Below the pieces are notes generated by a model. That model did no database searches. It was not told where the DNA came from and worked only from the letters and a program-made list of their open reading frames with translations. Positions 1 to 24,041 of a stretch of 64,000 nucleotides of DNA are shown here, piece after piece (the stretch's first letter is position 1; each line of letters opens with the position of its first letter). The DNA lies in the NCBI GenBank assembly GCA_037349315.1, contig JBAIAC010000021.1, forward strand, positions 1,488,001-1,552,000. The letters are read 5' to 3'. This DNA comes from Chelydra serpentina (Eukaryota; Chordata; Testudines; Chelydridae). Position numbers and translations under genes: made by a program.

Positions 1-785
1 CAGCTTAGAGGGAACAGTGATGGTATGTCTCGCCCGGCCCTTTAATTGCCTTCCCATGTCATGGCAGGTCCCACCCATCCCCCAGCAAAGCTCCTCATAG
101 GATGGTATGTTCAATCCCACCCCTCCACGGTATGGTTACATTCCACTTCTGTACCCCCTACAATACAATAGGTCTCATTTTGTTCTCTCCCTGCAATGGC
201 ATGGTATGTCCCACCCCCCCACACAAATTATGGTATGTTCCATCCCCTCCCCCCCCCCGCACATGGTATGTCTCATTCTCCCCTCCCCCATGTGCCCCAA
301 ATCATGGGTCTTCCCTTCCCATGAAACCCCTTTGACATGGTATGTTCCGATGCCCACAGTGACAATACACATGCACGCTCCTCCCTTAGGCCAGGCTCAC
401 CAGGGTCCCAGACATACCCGCCTGCCTTGGCCCGCATGTGTGCCCAGCAGTACCGTGAGCTGGCATTGGCCACAGCTCAACATGGCTGTGCCAGCGGCGG
501 CACATGAGCCTCCCGCACATGCGAGACAAAAGCACGTTCCCCAGGGCTCCGGGCCTGGGAGCTTTCACAGCCTGGCTTTTCACGAGAGTTTTGCACTGTC
601 TGTGCACGGGCCGGCATGTGCCCTCCCCAGAGCCCTGCCCCTGTCTTCCCCAGGGTGCTGCTCCCTGGGGATTGGGAGCTCCTCCATCTTTTCTCGGCCG
701 GCACAGGTGTGAACGCCCTGGTCTGCCCTCGTGAATCCCCGTGCGAGGCCATCCCCACTTCTCCTCCTGTCCCGGCGGGTTGCAG
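1..785 (+). other. Intron or upstream part of PISD-like gene, with degenerate repeats
   Basis: I see no exon here. From about 40 to 350 the sequence is a degenerate tandem repeat built on a 'catggtatgtcccaccc' type core, spaced roughly 40-60 bp apart. The rest is GC-rich with no recognisable protein similarity. Because the exon at 786 opens in phase 0 in the middle of the decarboxylase domain, this stretch must belong to an intron of that gene, and the 5' exons lie outside the window. Confidence 0.5.
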
Positions 786-2286
786 GTCAGCCCTGCGGAC
801 GGCTGCATCGTGCACCTGGGCCGGGTGCGGAGGAGCTGCCTGGAGCAGGTGAAGGGGGTGACGTACTCCCTGGAGAGCTTCCTCGGGCCCCAGGACTGGA
901 GGGAAGATGGGGGTGAGCACGGGGTTGGGGGTGGGCTGATGTGGGGGGCTGGGCCCAGGATCCAATCCCGGGGAGAGGGTGGCTGGGATAGATCCCAGGG
1001 GCCAATCTGGGGTGTGTCCCCCCCAATCCAAGGCAGGTCCCGATTAACCCTTTGCTGTCCGTCTCTCTCCCCCAGGCCAGGGTCTCTTCCCATGGGGGCA
1101 CCGGCTCTATCAGTGCGTCATCTATCTGGCGCCGGGCGACTACCACCGTTTCCACTCGCCCACCGACTGGCACATCCAGCACCGCCGGCACTTCCCCGGT
1201 ACGGCACAGCCAACGGGGGCGGGGGAAGCAGGCTGGGGCGGCGGGGGACATGGACCCGGTTGTCACTCATGCTGGGGTCTCCTCTTCCCTCCCATCCGTC
1301 TGCCTGCCCTGCCCCGTGCCCGTCCGTGGCAGGCTCCCTGATGTCGGTGAGCCCGAGCGTGGTGCGCTGGATCCCGGGGCTGTTCTGCCACAACGAGCGG
1401 GTGGTGCTGAGCGGGGAGTGGGCCCACGGCTTCTTCTCCCTGACTGCCGTGGGGGCCACCAACGTGGGCTCCATCCGCATCTACTGCGACCAGGTGGGGC
1501 TGGGGGCAGAGGGAGCTGGGAGCCCTGGAGAGGGGGGCAGCCCTCTGGTGTCCTGATGGGGTCCCTGGTGAGCGTGTGCGCTTGGGGGATTGCATGTGGG
1601 GGGGGCCCTGGTGAGTGTTCACACACTTGCATGAACAGATATGGGGGGGGGGGCCTGGTGAGCATGCGTGTGCTTGTGGAATCTCATGTGGGGAGGCCCG
1701 TGGGGAGCGCGCACACATTTGTGGGATCAGACAAGGGGGGGGCTTTGGTGAATGTGCGTGCACTTGTGCGATCGCACATGGGGGCTTCTGGTGAGCACAT
1801 GCATGCTCGCGGGATTGCACGTGTGGGGTCCCCCGGTGAGCACGTGCGCCCGTGGGATTACATGTAGGGGGGGGCCTGGTAAATGCATGCTCTGGTGGGA
1901 TTGCACGTGGGGGGGCACGCTAGTGAGCCCGTGCTCCCATGGGATCGCATGGGGGGGGGGGCAGTGAGTGCACAGTTACGTGGTTCTTGCGAACCAGAGC
2001 AGACGTGGAGCAAGGGGGTGCTCGTCACCGTGGTAACCGTGGCCCCCTTTCTCTCCGGCAGGACCTTCGCACCAATTGCGCCCGACACGTGCAGGGTCGC
2101 TACCACGACCTCAGCTACTTGGCCTGGGCGGGGCCAGCGGGGGTCCCCGCCCCCAAGGGGGCCGGCCTGGGGGAGTTCAACTTGGGCTCCACCATCGTCC
2201 TCCTCTTCCAGGGGCCCCGGCGCTTTGGCTTCCGCACCAGGGCTGGGCGCAGGGTGCGGGTGGGGCAGACGCTGGGCAGCCTGTGA
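786..2286 (+). CDS. PISD: Phosphatidylserine decarboxylase (PISD family), last four exons, 5' partial
   Basis: This is the C-terminal 211 codons of a phosphatidylserine decarboxylase, the enzyme that makes phosphatidylethanolamine from phosphatidylserine at the inner mitochondrial membrane. Exons are 786-912, 1076-1198, 1333-1493 and 2062-2286, all with GT/AG borders and matching phases (1, 1, 0), ending in TGA. Visible family blocks are SPADG near the start, [74 protein letters not shown] and FNLGSTIVL. The LGST motif is where the proenzyme cleaves itself, and its serine becomes the pyruvoyl group, so the catalytic core looks intact. The region between the last blocks ([13 protein letters not shown]...) differs strongly from mammalian PISD as I know it, so this may be a paralogue and not the orthologue. 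The symbol marks the family only. Earlier exons, including any mitochondrial targeting sequence, are outside the window. Confidence 0.9.
1550..1965 (+). repeat. Minisatellite in last intron of PISD-like gene
   Basis: About nine degenerate units of roughly 40-48 bp, each containing 'ggtgagca' and 'gtgggattgcatgtgggg'-like pieces. They lie wholly within the intron between 1493 and 2062. Each unit repeats a GGTGAG that resembles a 5' splice site. Confidence 0.75.
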
Positions 2287-3067
2287 CGTGGCGGGCAGAG
2301 GAGCAGGCCCCCATTTCAGGGTGGGACCCCGATTTCCTGGGGAGATTGGAGAGCCCCTTCACTGCCATGGGGGAGACACCCCAGATTCAGTGGGGTACAG
2401 GGAAGAGACACCAGACTTGTGGGAGAAGGAAAACCCCCATTTCAGATGGGAGAATTGGACTCCTCTTCACTGGGGGGAAGGGAAGGGTCCCCCATTCCAA
2501 TAGCCCCTCCAGCTTTCTGCTGTGGAATGTGGGGGGCTTTGACACCCCTTAAGAGCCATGGAGGAAACATAGGTGGGACCCTCATCTTAGCAGGGGATGG
2601 GATTTTTGGAGGCGGGAGCATTAGGAACCGTACTTTCAAGATGGGGAACAGAAAGGCCCCCCCCCATATTAGGGGAAGAGACCCCACCTTCCAGTGAGGG
2701 AATATGGGGTGAATCTGTGGCCCCCCACCTTTAATGCCAATGGGGGTAAAAAGTGGATACTTGGTTTTAAGTGGGGGGTCCCAAATTCAGCAGGGAGGGC
2801 ATGGGGGTGAATCCGAGCCCCCCCTCCTTAATTCCAATGGGGGATGATGTGAATGGGGCTCTGGGGAGCTCCTTCCCAGATCCTTTGGGGTTGAAATCTG
2901 GGGGAAATTGCTGTACCATCCTCTCTGCCTCCCCATCCCAGCACCATAAGGCAGTCTGAGCACCAGGGGGCAGAATAACTCTGAAATAGAGCTTTCTATT
3001 TTCATATACAGCCTGTTTGTCCCGGTGTGTTTGTGGTGAGGAACAGATCTAGGACCTTTCCCCTCTA
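2287..3067. other. 3' flank of PISD-like gene
   Basis: This holds the 3' UTR and flank, with loose repeats of 'ccccatttcagatgggga' type text. I find no canonical AATAAA close to the stop codon, so the transcript end cannot be placed. Short open frames here have no recognisable similarity. Confidence 0.4.
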
Positions 3068-3765
3068 GGGGGCGCCGGCTCCGATCTGGCCCTGGACTAG
3101 GGGATTGGCTGGTGCCGGCTCCGCTCTGCCCCTGGGCTAGGGGATTGGCTGGTGCCGGCTCCGATCTGGCCCTGGGCTAGGGGATTGGCTGGTGCCGGCT
3201 CCGCTCTGGCCCTGGGCTAGGGGATTGGCTGGTGCCGGCTCCGCTCTGGCCCTGGGCTAGGGGATTGGCTGGTGCCGGCTCCGCTCTGGCCCTGGGCTAG
3301 GGGATTGGCTGGTGCCGGCTCCGCTCTGGCCCTGGGCTAGGGGATTGGCTGGTGCCGGCTCCGCTCTGGCCCTGGGCTAGGGGATTGGCTGGTGCCAGCT
3401 CCGATCTGGCCCTGGGCTAGGGGATTGGCTGGTGCCGGCTCCGATCTGGCCCTGGGCTAGGGGATTGGCTGGTGCCGGCTCCGCTCTGGCCCTGGCCTAG
3501 GGGATTGGCTGGTGCCGGCTCCGATCTGGTCCTGGGCTAGGGGATTGGCTGGTGCCGGCTCCGCTCTGGCCCTGGGCTAGGGGATTGGCTGGTGCCGGCT
3601 CCGATCTGGCCCTGGGCTAGGGGATTGGCTGGTGCTGGCTCCGATCTGGCCCTGGGCTAGGGGATTGGCTGGTGCTGGCTTCGATCTGGCCCTGGACTAG
3701 GGGATTGGCTGGTGCCGGCTCCGATCTGGTCCTGGGCTAGGGGATTGGCTGGCTCAGAGGGGTGG
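3068..3765. repeat. Very regular 40-bp minisatellite, about 17 copies
   Basis: The 40-bp unit begins 'gggattggctggtgccggct' and continues with ccgctctggc and cctgggctag. It is repeated about 17 times with only a few substitutions (mostly gctctgg/gatctgg). It is flanked on both sides by copies of 'cctttcccctctagggggcgc' (3056-3074 and 3780-3800), so the array may have expanded inside a duplicated flank. It lies between the convergent 3' ends of the PISD-like gene and SLC5A2. Confidence 0.95.
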
Positions 3766-4207
3766 GAAACGGGATCTGGGGCCTTTCCCCTCTAGGGGGC
3801 GCTGGCTCCCACCCAGTAAAGCAAACACGGCCGGAGTTTCCCATTCATTTATTTGTCTAGTGCCTCCCCTCCACACTCTTCCCAGCTTGAGTTTCATGGG
3901 GAAGAGTCGGGGGGACCTGGTGGGAGGCTGGGCTGGGGGTCGGTGAGGGGCTGGCTATGCTGTCCCCCTCCCATTTCCACCCTCTTCCTATCGTCTCCGC
4001 ATTGGGTTGGGGGGGAGCCCCTAGATAATAGTTTGGGGAGGGGGTACACAAGCCCCTCATTGACAGCTGAGGTGCACAGTGGTGCGGGGGGGGACTATGG
4101 CATAGGGCAGAGGAGACCCCACCACGGAGAGGCCACATTGGATAGAGGGTGCAGTGGGGCGGGGGGGGGGGGGGGAGGCCTACAGTAACTTGGGAAGGGA
4201 AAGAGGG

Positions 4208-4213
4208 TTTATT
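4208..4213 (-). promoter_or_regulatory. Polyadenylation signal of SLC5A2
   Basis: A minus-strand AATAAA lies about 120 nt downstream of the SLC5A2 stop codon, the expected position for its cleavage and polyadenylation signal. A second AATAAA lies near 3847. Confidence 0.6.
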
Positions 4214-4334
4214 TGGCGGTAGTGGGAGGCTGAGGTGACGCGGGCTCCCCCTGACACAGGTGGGAGGTGGCCTGGGAGCCCCATGGGCTCCCCGCGGTGG
4301 GGCTCAGAGCCGGGGGGCTCCCCGTGGCAGCGGC

Positions 4335-16171
<11,837 letters not shown>

Positions 16172-17760
16172 ACTGTTGCTGTCTCTCTCTCTCTGCACCG
16201 AAATGACGCCTCTCGGAAGGGTCCCCGGGGGCCAGCGTGGATGGTTAATAGCAAACCTGGTCATGGGGCTGGATCTGTGATTAACCAACCCAGAGACTGC
16301 GGGGAGGGGGGAAGTAGAATAGAATGAAGGAGTCTTGACTCCCAGCCCCCACTCCCCCCGCCCCAGAGCTGGGGATAGAACCCAGGAGTCCTGACTCCCA
16401 GTCCCATTGTTGTGCCAGGCACCGGCTCTGGGTTGAGTCACCATGTGCCAGTGGCTAGTGTCAGAGCAGGGGTGTCTCTAGAGGGTGATTAGCCTTGTCC
16501 CTCCTCCTTCCCTTGCCATCTCTGCCCTGCCATTCCCTGGTTGCTGGGTGGAACTGAGCCCATGTTCTGAGCCAGCTGAATCCCTCTCCTAGGAGAAGCA
16601 GAGTGAGGCTGGGCTGAGCCAGGCAGAAGTGCACACTGCTGGGGAGTGCCACCTACTCCCCTGTGCTCCCTAGGGGATGGGGATGGGACTTCTGCCATGG
16701 GAGGGTTGTCACGGGAGGGGGAAAAGGGGGAGTCAGTTGTGGCAGGGAGGGCTGCAGAAGATTGATTTATCTTTCCTTCCATCCATCCCCATGCTGAGCC
16801 ACCTACATGTCTATCCATCTCCCTACACCCTCCTCTATGTATGTATCCATCCCCCTCATGAACCCAACTACCCATCCATCCCTCTGCAGAGCCAACTGTC
16901 CATCCCTCTCTGGATTCAACTACGCATCCCTCCATTGCCAGAGGGACCCAATTATCCACCCCTCCATCACCCTACAGACCCAACTACCCATCCCCCCATC
17001 ACCCTACAGACCCAACTACCCATCCCCCCCATCACCCTACAGACCCAACTACCCATCCCTCCATCACCCTACAGACCCAACTACCCGTCTCTCCATTCCC
17101 AACTATCCATCCCACTGTGGGAACAACTACTCATCCATGCATCCCTCTATGGACCCAGCTATCCCTCCCTCCATTCTCCTGTGGATCCAACAACCCATCT
17201 TTCCCTCCCTCCCTCACCATATGGACCCATCTACCTAACTCCATTGACCTAACAGCTCAAGGCTGTGTGAAGACCACGAAATGCAGAGGACGTTTGCTGG
17301 CCAATGCCTCCCATGTATTGTGTTTACTGTCCGTGGTGACAGGGCTGGGTGGTGCTTTGCACTGCAAGAGAATGGGGAAGTGTAGATGTCTCGGCACTCG
17401 TCTACCTGCCAGACCTGTTGTCCCCCGGTGCCATGGTAGCAAACAACACCCCTTCTTGAGCTGGAACCCTGCTTGAAAAGAGAGGGGCTGCTGATGGGCT
17501 GTCCTCTGTGAAGGACCCCAGGGTCATTTCAATAGGGTTCCCATATGTCCAGGTTTTCCCAGACAGCACAGTGGCCAAAACCTTTGTGAGCCTCATCTCC
17601 ACTAAAACTTGACCACAGAAGTCATAACAACGGAAGCCCTGTTTGCTCAGGTTTCTGTGCTTGCAATCCAGAAGGGATCATTCTATTTTGTTGACTGGCA
17701 TTTTGAGGGTGGTGCTGTATTTTATTTTAAACTGTGGGAGTGCCTGCAACATCCTGCCCC
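16172..17760. other. SLC5A2 5' flank and intergenic sequence
   Basis: The first 200 bases upstream of the SLC5A2 start contain a (CT)n stretch. A copy of the dispersed 'aacccaggagtcctgactcc' repeat lies at 16330-16400. No clear TATA box or CpG island is seen. No other gene is recognised before the LTR at 17761. Confidence 0.4.
16780..17245. repeat. (CATC)-rich minisatellite
   Basis: Degenerate 'catccatccctc' sequence with a clearer 32-34 bp unit between 16960 and 17095 ('acagacccaactacccatcc' plus 'ccccatcaccct'), present about four times. Confidence 0.85.
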
Positions 17761-18689
17761 TGTGACGGGTTCGGTTACAGAGACCCCCTTGGGATTGTCA
17801 CCTGATGTACTGGAATTACCTCTGAGCCCCTTTTCCCTGCCAGCTTGGGACGCCAGAACCCTGCGTTGTTGAGCCAGACACGCTAGCCTGCTACAAACAC
17901 AGACCCAGGGTCTGAGCCACACCCCCAAAGCTGCAGACTTTAATCAAAAACTGCTCAGCAGGTTTCCTATCTCCAGCACCCAGATACCCAGCTCCCAAAG
18001 GGATCCAAACCCCAAATAAATCCATTTTACTCTGTATAAAGCTTAAACGGTAAACTCATAAATTGTCCGCCCTCTATAACACTAATAGAGAGATATGCAC
18101 AGCAGTTTACTCCCCCAGGTATTAATCACTTACTCTGGGTTCATTAATAAACAAAAGTGATGTTGTTAAGTATAAAAAGTAGGATTTAAGTGGTTTCAAG
18201 TAATAACAGACAAAACAAAGTAAGTCACCAAGCAAAATAAAGCAAAAACACACAAGTCTAAGCCTAATACATTAAATAAACTGATTACAGGTAAAATCTC
18301 AGCCTCAGCGATGTTCCAATAAGCTTCTTTCACAGACTAGATTTCTTCCTAGTCTGGGACCAATCCTTTCCCTTGGTACAGTCCTTGTTAGTTTCAGCAG
18401 ACATCTTAGGTGGAAATTAGAGGTGTTCTCATGATTGGAACCTCCTTTGGTCTGTTCCACCGCCTTATATAGCTTTGGCACAAGGCGGGAATCTTTTGTC
18501 TCTCTGGGTCCACACCCCTCCTTTTAATGGAAAAGCACCAGGTTTAAGATGGATTCCAGTATAAAGTGACATGTTCACATGTCCTGTGAGACCCCAGCCT
18601 CCATTCTTCCTGTGCTGGCCTGCACATACCCAGGAAGGTTTGCAAGTAAACAGAGCCATTCACAATCAATTGTCCTAGTCAATGGGAGC

Positions 18690-19622
18690 TGTAGTAAGAT
18701 GAGGCCCTGAAACATAAACTCTTGCATCAGAGGCCTGGTATGAAGCCTAAGGCCTGAACTAAAGTAATGGTCAAGATGTTGCGGCAGGCCCTGCTCACAG
18801 AATCTGGCAAGAAGAAGGCGGATGTTGCAAAAATACACATACCTAAGAGGTACTGGGCACCAGGGCCGTCCCTAGCCATTCTGGGGCCCTATGCAGCCCC
18901 CCCTGTGTGGGGCCCCGGGGCTCCATGGTGGGGGGGAGGCTGGCCCCAGGCCTCTGTGCGGGGGGGGCAGGGCTGGCTTGAGGGGCACAGGGGAACTGCC
19001 CCCCAGCACTCACCGGCGACCCACCCCTGCTGCAGCTCTCAGGGGAGTGGGAACGCGGCTGGGGCAGAGCAGAGGTGGGAAGGGGCGGGGCAGGGGTGGG
19101 GGCTTTGGGGAAGGGGTGGAGTCGGGGTGGGGCTGGGGCAGAGCAGGAGCGGAGGCAAAGCAGGGGCGGGGGCCATGGGGAAGAGGCAGAGCAGGGGCTG
19201 GAGTAGCACGCAGCTGTGCAGGGCACCAGGAAATGTGATGTCCCAAATTTCCTGGTGCCCTATGCAGCTGCGTACTTTGCGTATGGGTAAGGATGGCCCT
19301 GAGGAGTTGTCTTTGTCTGGCCTAGGGGGCAGTGGTAAATCCTGCCATTGACTGAGCCAGTCCATTGCCAGGGAGCACATTTGTACTGGCAGAACTGTAG
19401 ACATCTGATCTGGAGAGCTAGAGACTGTGTTTCGTTTGGCAATAAACCTGGCCGGGTGCCTTCGTACCTTATCAGAGCCTGTGGTCATTGGGGGTTCTCT
19501 CGGGGTCTATTGTGTCAGCGATCTGCAGAGCCAGGGCAGCACACACAGGGAACACACCCATGCAACCGACTGTTATCAACATTGAACAGAGCAGAGCACC
19601 ACACCGGTGACTTCTGACAACA
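18690..19622 (+). repeat. 5' LTR of the retroviral element
   Basis: Pairs with 24042-24898. It carries a hAT-like insertion at 18861-19301. Compared with the right LTR it also lacks the segment matching about 24355-24585, so insertion and deletion occurred at the same place. The promoter region of this LTR may be partly lost. Confidence 0.85.
18861..19301 (+). mobile_element. hAT-like non-autonomous element in the 5' LTR
   Basis: Ends are CAGGGCCGTCCCTAG and AAGGATGGCCCTG (near-perfect inverted repeats). The interior is GC-rich. No clean 8-bp duplication remains because host LTR sequence is deleted at the right side. Confidence 0.7.
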
Positions 19623-19623
19623 T

Positions 19624-19641
19624 TGGTGACCCCAACCGTGG
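19624..19641 (+). promoter_or_regulatory. Retroviral primer-binding site, tRNA-Trp-like
   Basis: TGGTGACCCCAACCGTGG starts two bases after the left LTR. It closely resembles the tRNA-Trp primer-binding site of avian alpharetroviruses, with one or two differences. Confidence 0.65.
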
Positions 19642-19688
19642 ATTTGGTGAGTAAGCGAGCTGTCCGCTGTAGAAATCGTGATCTAACA

Positions 19689-20607
19689 TGACAGAAAACC
19701 ACGAGCGAGGGAACCCCCTTAACCTCTCCCTGGAAATCCTCACAGAGTTTAAAAAATATAATGGGGAAGAAACATGTGATGTAATTTGTAAGGCTAAGGC
19801 AGAGACATGTAAATGTAAAATATTGCAAATTATAACCAGGGCCGTTAAATGGTGAAAACAGCACGTCACAAAACTGGCGGGGCAAGTAACAGTAACAAAG
19901 AAAGAGTTAAAAGAATCAAAAGAAGCTACACGGCCCTGGCTGGCTCTCACTCCCCTTGCAGGGTGGCAAGCAGCCCAGAGACAACCAGCGCAGGAACAGA
20001 ATAAAACACTGGAAACAGTTGGAAGGAACCTACAGAAAATACATGCGCCATCCCCTGTTATCAATATTGGTGGTAAACAGCAGATTTCTGGTAGCTCCCC
20101 TGTGCCTGAAGAATGGGCACAGAAGTGGGAAAAGGTGGCCCTAGTCTAATTAAAAGATGAAGCTGGGTCCACTGCAGTGCAACCACTACTTTATGCTAAA
20201 AGCCAGGTTCTGGTAAATCCTAAACCGGGACCTAGACTAGTGCCCATCAGAATGGGACAAGTGCACGGATGGAAAAAGTAGCGCACAATATTTTCACTGC
20301 ATTGGTAAATCAAATGAAGGAAAAAATGGACCAGTTCCCAGAGCACATTAGGAGACAGGAGCTGCGATTAGATCACAGGGGATTGACTAAAAAGGAATTT
20401 CAAAGTCAAAAACTAAAATTGAGCAGGTTAACACCTAAAATTGATGCATTAACATATGGAGTTGCCCCAAAACAGTTAAGTGTAGGAAAAAAGGGCTCTC
20501 CTGCAACCTGTTCAGCATGCAGACAAAAGCAACAGACACTGGGGGGACAAATTCAGGTTTTACAAGAGCAGATAATTACCTCCACTCTCATCTCAGAGCC
20601 AGGATAA
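19689..20607 (+). pseudogene. Broken gag-like leader region of the retroviral element
   Basis: Several short open stretches in shifting frames follow the primer-binding site, including one of 112 codons at 20269-20607 with a cysteine pair (CSACRQKQ) and many Lys/Gln residues. Position suggests gag, but I see no convincing capsid or zinc-knuckle motif, and stops break every frame. Coding assignment is by position only. Confidence 0.35.
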
Positions 20608-23160
20608 AAACCCAGGGTGCAGTTTCCCAACTGCTTTGACCCACGGAACCACACTCAGCTAAAAATATAACCTCCTTTCTCAAATATTTTTACATACCAG
20701 TATGTTTTCTTTTATATCCTTTATCAGTTTGCTAAACTTGTTGCTGCTGCCTGTACCTTAAGAGTTAATCTCTCTTGGCTCAAGTCTCACTACCTTCCTA
20801 GGTAGCTCTTCACACCCCCGACCCATTTTTCCCTGCCTCTCCTCACTTTGACTCTGTCTCTGTTTTAAAAGTTAAAACTTATAGTTTTTACAGAAACCTC
20901 CAAAAGATAAAGCAATTGAAAACAGAACAAAACAAGAAACAAAAAGCAAACAAGGTAAAGACTTTACTTTAAATAAATCCAGTAAATTAATTATTTTAAC
21001 CCTTCAGGAATGCAACAGCTGGAATTATTCATAACTTTCTTGAAGATATGGTTGCCAAGAAACAGAAATGCACACTCTGCTTCTAATCCTAACCACTCAC
21101 TAATATTTGAACATGGGCTTTTCTTATTTCCACATAGCAGAGTTTTAAAATAATATTAAATATAAAGTAATGCAAAATTCCTTGTTACCAAATTAATACA
21201 ATACATTTGGCAAATATTGATATATTTGAGCAATTTGTGTTAAAAGTTTTAAATATAGTAATAACTTGTTTATTAAAATGATTAACCCTTTTTATTTTTT
21301 ATTTATGTTTGCCTTATTTTGTAAAGTTATTAACAGAATTCTGGTGCCATTTGTTTTTAATTGTACGTTTGTCTTGTATGTCATGTGTGTTGTATGTTGT
21401 GTGTGTCACGTGACTATTTTTTATTTCTATTTTGTTGCAACAAAAATCAATTTTATACCTTTTATAATATATATAAGTGGTACCACATTATTTTAATGTT
21501 ATGGTTGGAGTATAACCTTCATAATATTATTAATATCATTTTTTTCCAAAGTTCAACAAGGTCTCAGTTATAAATATATGTACATATATTTCTGCCTCAA
21601 CAAATAATGCAATTGCAAACAAAAAGAATTCTCTTTTATTAATCACAGTTTTGTTTGTTTTTAAAGTTTCTTTTATTTGTTATTCAAAGAAAAAATGTAA
21701 GGGGAAACCTCAACATTAAGGTAAAGATAATATTAACAAAATGTCAATTTCTTCTTTGGGTTTTTATAAACTTGTTTGCACTTTTAAATATAGTTATAAG
21801 AATGTGATAGCAAAAAATGTTTAAAAATAGCAATTTATGCATAAAGGTAACTGTGGAAGCGTCTTTTAACAGTAACCAAACGATTTCAACAGGTTTCCAC
21901 GTTTTCAACAGGTTTCTACCTTTGGCTCCCAAACACAACAAAGCATCATGAAAGTTTAATACCCTCAAAGTATTTGCATGGACCTGTATTTAAAATTTAT
22001 TTTAGTTTAATTTTATAGTTGGTTTAATTTTATACACTTTTCTTTTGTTATGTTATGTTAATGGGAAGCAGTGGTTATTAAAGTTTGTGCTTCTAAACAG
22101 TTAACAGAAGTGGAATTGGTATCAGAATAGGGTGATCAGACAGCAAGTGTGAAAAATCGGGATGGGGGTGGGGGGTAATAGGAGCCTATATAAGAAAAAG
22201 ACCCAGAAATCGGGACTATCCCTATAAAATCAGGACATCTGGTCATCCTATATCACAAGCAAATTAAATCTAAAAAGCTCGGTAAAAATTCTGTTATTAA
22301 CTCTTTTGCCAAAACAGAGTTCTCAGCAAGGGAAAACAATACACCTTCTCATAGAAGATTGAGCATCTATTTTAGCGGCTAAGCATTTTATTTAGTATAA
22401 AATATTAGTAATGCACCTCAAATGAAAATGAATGTCTATACAACAATTGCAAAAGTATAGCTTGTATTATAAAAGACTCGGTCCCTATTACATTGTCCCT
22501 ATTACATTGTAAATAAACTAAGTTAAACTTTGTATTAAGTTTGGGTTACTGAAAACAAAAACAAAAAAGGAACACAAACAACAAACTTTACTGTGTTAAC
22601 TAACAAAAGTTGTTTAAGGTTGCATCCCACAGACCAAAGACACCAGAAGATATCACACCAAAGACACCAGAAGACATCACACTACAAAAACACCAGATGA
22701 TATCAGTATACAGTGAAGAAACCCCCCAAGCATCAAGAAAAGAAAAATGAAGTGGTTTATAAATAAGAGACTGGTCAAATACACTTCAATTGACCATATA
22801 TGAACAATTAAGTTGGCAATCAGCTAGAAATCACTGCCATTCAAACTGTTAATTTGAATTTGGCTACTGTGTAAAAGCAACTATCATTCCTGTATTACTA
22901 TATTATTGTTGTATTATTTCTCTATATCATTTACAATGTGCATAACCTTGCTAAACTGCTTAACCAACACACAGGTAAAAATCAACAAATGAATGGCCGC
23001 AAACAACGTGAAGGCACGGAAAAAACAAATTGGTAAAGAAATTAAGTAACTACAAATTGGATAAACAAATTCCCTTTTAGTACCAGTCATAATCTGGGTT
23101 ACTGACACTGCATCCTAACTAAGGCACATGTTATTCAAAACAGTCTTGTTCAGTGTCTGG
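20608..23160. other. AT-rich interior of the retroviral element, no gene seen
   Basis: Strongly AT-rich, unlike the rest of the window. I find no reverse transcriptase, integrase or protease motif on either strand. A MITE copy is present at 22130-22248. Confidence 0.6.
22130..22248 (-). mobile_element. MITE copy (TA target) inside the retroviral element
   Basis: Reverse-oriented copy of the element at 8606/9925. It starts GGGTGATCAGA and ends TCTGGTCATCC, with TA at both sides (22128-22129, 22249-22250). Confidence 0.85.
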
Positions 23161-23163
23161 ATA

Positions 23164-23617
23164 CTACATCCTGACACAGCAATATTTGATCAGTTGGTTA
23201 CTGTCCATCCAGTAGGTTATCTGGAAGACAGCATCCATAGAAACAACTGGATCTATGTCAACTACTGGTGTATCACAGAGCAGTTCAACCAATGGAACAG
23301 AGAAGTTAGCCGCTGCCCCTTCCTGCCCAGTGAAGCTCACCAGAGGCTGACAACCAGCAGTAAGGGTAACCCATAACATGACTACACAGTGCTATGTAGT
23401 AACTAATTACAATATATTTATATATAAAGGCCTCAGTGGTAGTGTCACTACTCCAAATTTCTGTTTTACTTCTCATATCCATAGTACTGTGGAACACACT
23501 ATAACAATGCCTATCCCAGTATTTCAAAACACTCAGCCTCCTACTAATGATGATACAGGTGATAACTGCAATTGCCCTAATAGGAGTGTATTTCTCTCTG
23601 TGGCACCAAAGTAAAAG
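23164..23617 (+). pseudogene. Possible env-like remnant of the retroviral element
   Basis: Short open stretches near the 3' end include a hydrophobic run (IQVITAIALIGVYFSLW) followed by basic residues, as in a membrane anchor. The position just before the right LTR fits env. No complete frame exists and homology is not established. Confidence 0.3.
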
Positions 23618-24041
23618 GGCCAGAGTACACCACCAGACTGGAAAAACATGGTTATGCTTGGATATAAGGTGGTGTCATATGTACACATACATATATATCC
23701 ATATACGCTACAAATATATACGCCATAGCCGTATTATTCATACATATTAATTATTTGGGAGTGCCTCTAAGGCTCAATCATAAAACTACATTCCTCAGTC
23801 ATGGTCCCGGGTCTAACATTCCCAGGCCCACCATAAGGGACTAAAAATAATTGGATAATAAAATCAGTCGTACGAGGGAATGTGCAGACAAAGGGACAGA
23901 TGGGGCATGAGTGTATGGATGGTAAAATAAGGTAACCACGTAACAGTGTTTAGCCCACTGGGTTATCCTCAGTCCGTGCATTATCCTTTTCCGAGACGAT
24001 GGGTAAACATCCTCCCCATAAAAAGACAAAACGTGGGGGAA

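Noticed and set aside
21266..21496. Hydrophobic ORF of 76 codons in the AT-rich region
   Set aside because: Composition alone (T-rich) yields Phe/Ile/Leu; no motif, inside a retroelement interior.
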